The translations under genes were made by a program, and so were the position numbers. Source: Blastocatellia bacterium (GTDB taxonomy: Bacteria; Acidobacteriota; Blastocatellia; Chloracidobacteriales; JADJPF01). From it: a stretch of 64,000 nucleotides of DNA. Of this stretch, positions 61,885-64,000 are shown one piece after another. Position 1 is the stretch's first letter, and each line of letters begins with the position of its first letter. The stretch covers positions 40,939 through 104,938 of the forward strand of contig JANWYG010000023.1 in assembly GCA_025057015.1 (NCBI GenBank), written 5' to 3'. The notes below the pieces were generated by a model, which saw only the letters and a list, made by a program, of their open reading frames with translations, made no database searches and had not been told where the DNA came from.

Positions 61885-62880
61885 ATGGTGGAACTTACAA
61901 AACAACAATACATCGATCTGTACTACTACATGCGGCTTACGCGCAGCTTAGAAGAGCGACTAACGATACTTTTTAGACAAAACAAGGTAATCGGTGGTCT
62001 CTATCGCAGCCTCGGCCAAGAAGCGACGGCTGTCGGCACAGCCTATGCTTTATCCAAAGGCGATATCCTTAGTCCCCTTATCCGCGATCTAGGCGCAATG
62101 CTCGTGCGTGGAGCACTACCAAGGGAAATCTTCATGCAGTATATGGCTCGTGAAGGCGGCGGCAGTCGCGGCCGCGACTTGAACATACATATAGCAGATC
62201 TTGAACGCGGCTTTATAGGCCCTATCAGTCACCTCGGAGATATGGTTTCCGTAACGGCTGGCCTCGCACTCGGCGCAAGGCTCAAAGCTAAGAACATCGT
62301 TACTATGGTCTATGTAGGCGATGGAGCCACTTCTACAGGAGCTTTCCACGAAGGAGTGAACCTAATAGCAGTGCTTAATCTGCCTACTATCATAGTCATG
62401 GAACATAACGGCTACGCTTTCAGCACGCCGACTGAACAGCAATGCGCCGTGCGTGACCTAATAGAAAAAGCAAAAGCTTACGGCATCCCAGGCTACATAG
62501 TAGACGGCAATGACGTTGTTGCTTGCTATGAAGTAGCTCGCCAAGCTGTAGACCGAGCTCGTCAAGGCGGAGGTCCGACTATGATAGAAGCAAAGACCTT
62601 CCGCATGCTCGGCCACGCACAACACGACGACCAGCGCTACGTTCCAAAAGACCTGCTTGAATACTGGAAGACAAAAGATCCTATAGACAATTACAAGAGA
62701 GTGCTGGAACAAAAAGATATTCTCAAAAGTGATGAGCTAGATCAGCTAGACAGGCGAATTGCTGAATATCTAGACGAAGAACTTGCTATAGCTGAAGCAT
62801 CACCTTTTCCTGATCCAGCTTCGCTGTTAGAAGGAGTCTACAAGGAGCCAATCAGAAATGCCAGTAGTCACCTACCTTGA
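61885..62880 (+). CDS. 2-oxoacid dehydrogenase E1 component, alpha subunit
   Basis: 331 residues. With E1beta it decarboxylates a 2-oxoacid using thiamine diphosphate. The thiamine motif begins GDGATSTGAFHEG and ends with the Asn of EHNGYAFSTP; GGGSRGRDLNIHI and ISHLGDMVSVTAGLALGA are also typical. The chain is short and lacks the phosphorylation loop of eukaryotic forms. Whether the complex prefers pyruvate or branched-chain oxoacids cannot be decided safely; the GRDLNIHI and lack of a long N-terminus are closer to pyruvate/acetoin or branched-chain types found in acidobacteria. It overlaps E1beta by 23 bases. Confidence 0.9.
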   Translation: MVELTKQQYIDLYYYMRLTRSLEERLTILFRQNKVIGGLYRSLGQEATAVGTAYALSKGDILSPLIRDLGAMLVRGALPREIFMQYMAREGGGSRGRDLNIHIADLERGFIGPISHLGDMVSVTAGLALGARLKAKNIVTMVYVGDGATSTGAFHEGVNLIAVLNLPTIIVMEHNGYAFSTPTEQQCAVRDLIEKAKAYGIPGYIVDGNDVVACYEVARQAVDRARQGGGPTMIEAKTFRMLGHAQHDDQRYVPKDLLEYWKTKDPIDNYKRVLEQKDILKSDELDQLDRRIAEYLDEELAIAEASPFPDPASLLEGVYKEPIRNASSHLP

Positions 62881-63832
62881 AGCTATACGTCAAGCTCTCT
62901 TCGAGGAAATGGAACGTGATCCGAATGTCTTTCTTATGGGCGAGGACATAGGAGTCTATGGTGGTGCTTTCAAAGTTACTGAGGGGCTATACGAGCGCTT
63001 CGGCAAAGACCGCGTGATAGATACACCGATATCTGAAGCTGCTATAGTAGGAGCTGCTTGTGGCGCAGCAATGATGGGTCTACGACCTGTAGTCGAGATG
63101 CAGTTCATAGACTTCATCTCCTGTGCCTTCGATATGCTGACAAACTTCGCCGCTACATCCAGATACCGGCAGAATATAGGCATACCTATCGTAGTACGTG
63201 GTCCATGCGGCGGCGGCGTACGCGGCGGTCCTTTCCATTCGCAAAACGTAGAGTCGTTCTTTCTAAATACCCCGGGACTGAAAATGGTAGCTCCGGCAAC
63301 CGCTTATGACGCTAAAGGACTGCTTAAGGCCGCTATCCGTGACGATGATCCCGTACTTTACTTTGAACATAAGTTCCTCTACCGCAGAATTAAGGAAGAC
63401 CTGCCGCACGAAGAATATATAGTGCCTATAGGAAAAGCCAGAGTAGCTCGACAAGGCAGCACGCTGTCGATCATTACCTACGGCGCAATGGTATATACTG
63501 CACTGGAAACAGCAGAGCTACTTGCTAAAGAAGGTATCGATATCGAAGTGATAGACCTGCGTAGCCTCCTTCCATACGACGAAGAAGCTGTGCTTACGAG
63601 CGTTGCCAAGACAAACAAAGTCATACTGCTACATGAAGCCACTCGCACAGGTGGATATGCAGGTGAACTTGCTGCTACTATAGCTGAGAAAGCTTTTGAA
63701 TACTTAGACGGTCCGATAGTGCGTGTCACAGCTCCAGACACGCCCGTACCCTATAGCCCACCACTTGAAGATTACTTCCTGCCAAGCGTAGAAAAGCTCG
63801 CAAAAGCTGCTAGACGTTTGGCAGAATACTGA
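62858..63832 (+). CDS. 2-oxoacid dehydrogenase E1 component, beta subunit
   Basis: 324 residues. It completes the E1 active site as an alpha2beta2 tetramer. Seen: VFLMGEDIGVYGGAFKVTEGL, DTPISEAAIVGAACGAAMMGLRPVVEMQF, RGPCGGGVRGGPFHSQNVESFF (a His loop), PYDEEAVLTSVAKTNKVILLHEA, and APDTPVPYSPPLEDYFLP near the end. The length is normal. It starts inside the alpha gene (23-base overlap), so the two subunits should be made in equal amounts. E2 follows after 9 bases. Confidence 0.93.
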   Translation: MPVVTYLEAIRQALFEEMERDPNVFLMGEDIGVYGGAFKVTEGLYERFGKDRVIDTPISEAAIVGAACGAAMMGLRPVVEMQFIDFISCAFDMLTNFAATSRYRQNIGIPIVVRGPCGGGVRGGPFHSQNVESFFLNTPGLKMVAPATAYDAKGLLKAAIRDDDPVLYFEHKFLYRRIKEDLPHEEYIVPIGKARVARQGSTLSIITYGAMVYTALETAELLAKEGIDIEVIDLRSLLPYDEEAVLTSVAKTNKVILLHEATRTGGYAGELAATIAEKAFEYLDGPIVRVTAPDTPVPYSPPLEDYFLPSVEKLAKAARRLAEY

Positions 63833-63841
63833 AGGAGAGAT

Positions 63842-64000
63842 ATGGTTACTGATGTCATTATGCCCCAAATGGGCGAGAGCATAGCAGAAGGTACATTGGT
63901 CAAATGGTTGAAGAAAGTAGGCGATACAGTAAAGCGCGACGAGCCACTTTTTGAGATCTCCACCGACAAAGTAGATGCCGAAATCCCTTCTCCTGCCGAA
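63842..64000 (+). CDS. Dihydrolipoamide acyltransferase (E2), N-terminal fragment
   Basis: The first 53 codons, cut by the window edge. The lipoyl domain is clear: [19 protein letters not shown], then [15 protein letters not shown], in which the Lys of TDKVD is the lipoylation site. AGGAGA lies six bases before ATG 63842. It carries acyl groups between E1 and E3 and forms the complex core. The catalytic domain lies beyond the window, so the acyl specificity cannot be judged. Confidence 0.93.
   Translation, partial: MVTDVIMPQMGESIAEGTLVKWLKKVGDTVKRDEPLFEISTDKVDAEIPSPAE

Overview
The window is ordinary bacterial chromosome: about forty densely packed genes with short gaps and no rRNA, tRNA, CRISPR array, integrase or insertion sequence that I could find. 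Several traits together suggest an Acidobacteriota-like genome, probably close to Blastocatellia: a Gly/Pro-rich TonB-type protein with a C-terminal TonB domain, an outer-membrane-like protein starting with a carboxypeptidase-regulatory domain, two Ser/Thr kinases (one with an N-terminal zinc ribbon), three SpoIIE-type phosphatases (two fused to sensor beta-propellers), a transaldolase/phosphoglucose-isomerase fusion, the futalosine menaquinone enzyme MqnC and a divergent membrane pyrophosphatase. This placement is inference. AUA is heavily used for isoleucine in core genes.

Layout. 1-3909 (+): tail of a peptide-type ABC binding protein, zinc-ribbon Ser/Thr kinase, DUF309 protein, GlcE-like FAD oxidoreductase and queG. 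3857-8130 (-): a PDZ/multi-TM/GAF/PAS histidine kinase and an outer-membrane-like protein. 8259-11990 (+): membrane SpoIIE phosphatase, cmk, riboflavin synthase. 11982-16906 (-): thioesterase, TonB-type protein, SNARE-associated/VTT membrane protein and hppA, with intrinsic terminators between some of them. 17105-20175 (+): mtgA, then a large protein built from about 35 eleven-residue repeats. The 368-base gap between them carries a strong minus-strand terminator and a candidate minus-strand structured RNA. 20181-23758 (-): homocysteine methyltransferase/MTHFR fusion and proS. 23913-27570 (+): a LysM/peptidoglycan-binding/glucosaminidase protein without a signal peptide, then a secreted pectate-lyase-like enzyme whose codon use differs from its neighbours.

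27588-46576 (-): a propeller-SpoIIE sensor, then an apparent eight-gene operon read from 46576 leftwards: TAL-PGI fusion, Ser/Thr kinase with HEAT repeats, ROK sugar kinase, membrane trypsin-like protease, zinc-finger/TPR membrane protein, polA, DedA protein and an unrecognised 1015-residue protein. A TATAAT promoter precedes it. 47136-52921 (+): a divergent operon of rnhA, efp and a complete sugar ABC importer. Its second permease has an unusual periplasmic insertion of two beta-sandwich-like repeats.

52878-64000: a second propeller-SpoIIE sensor (-), mqnC (+), a decaying secreted glycoside hydrolase pseudogene with three lesions (-), an LD-carboxypeptidase (+), and the 2-oxoacid dehydrogenase operon lpd-E1alpha-E1beta-E2 (+), cut by the window end.

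Together the window combines sugar uptake and the first steps of sugar metabolism, plant or algal polysaccharide attack, peptidoglycan turnover, and a phosphorylation network of kinases and PP2C-type phosphatases. The least understood parts are the hendecad-repeat protein with its adjacent RNA candidate, the unrecognised protein at the operon end, and the modified MalG-type permease.
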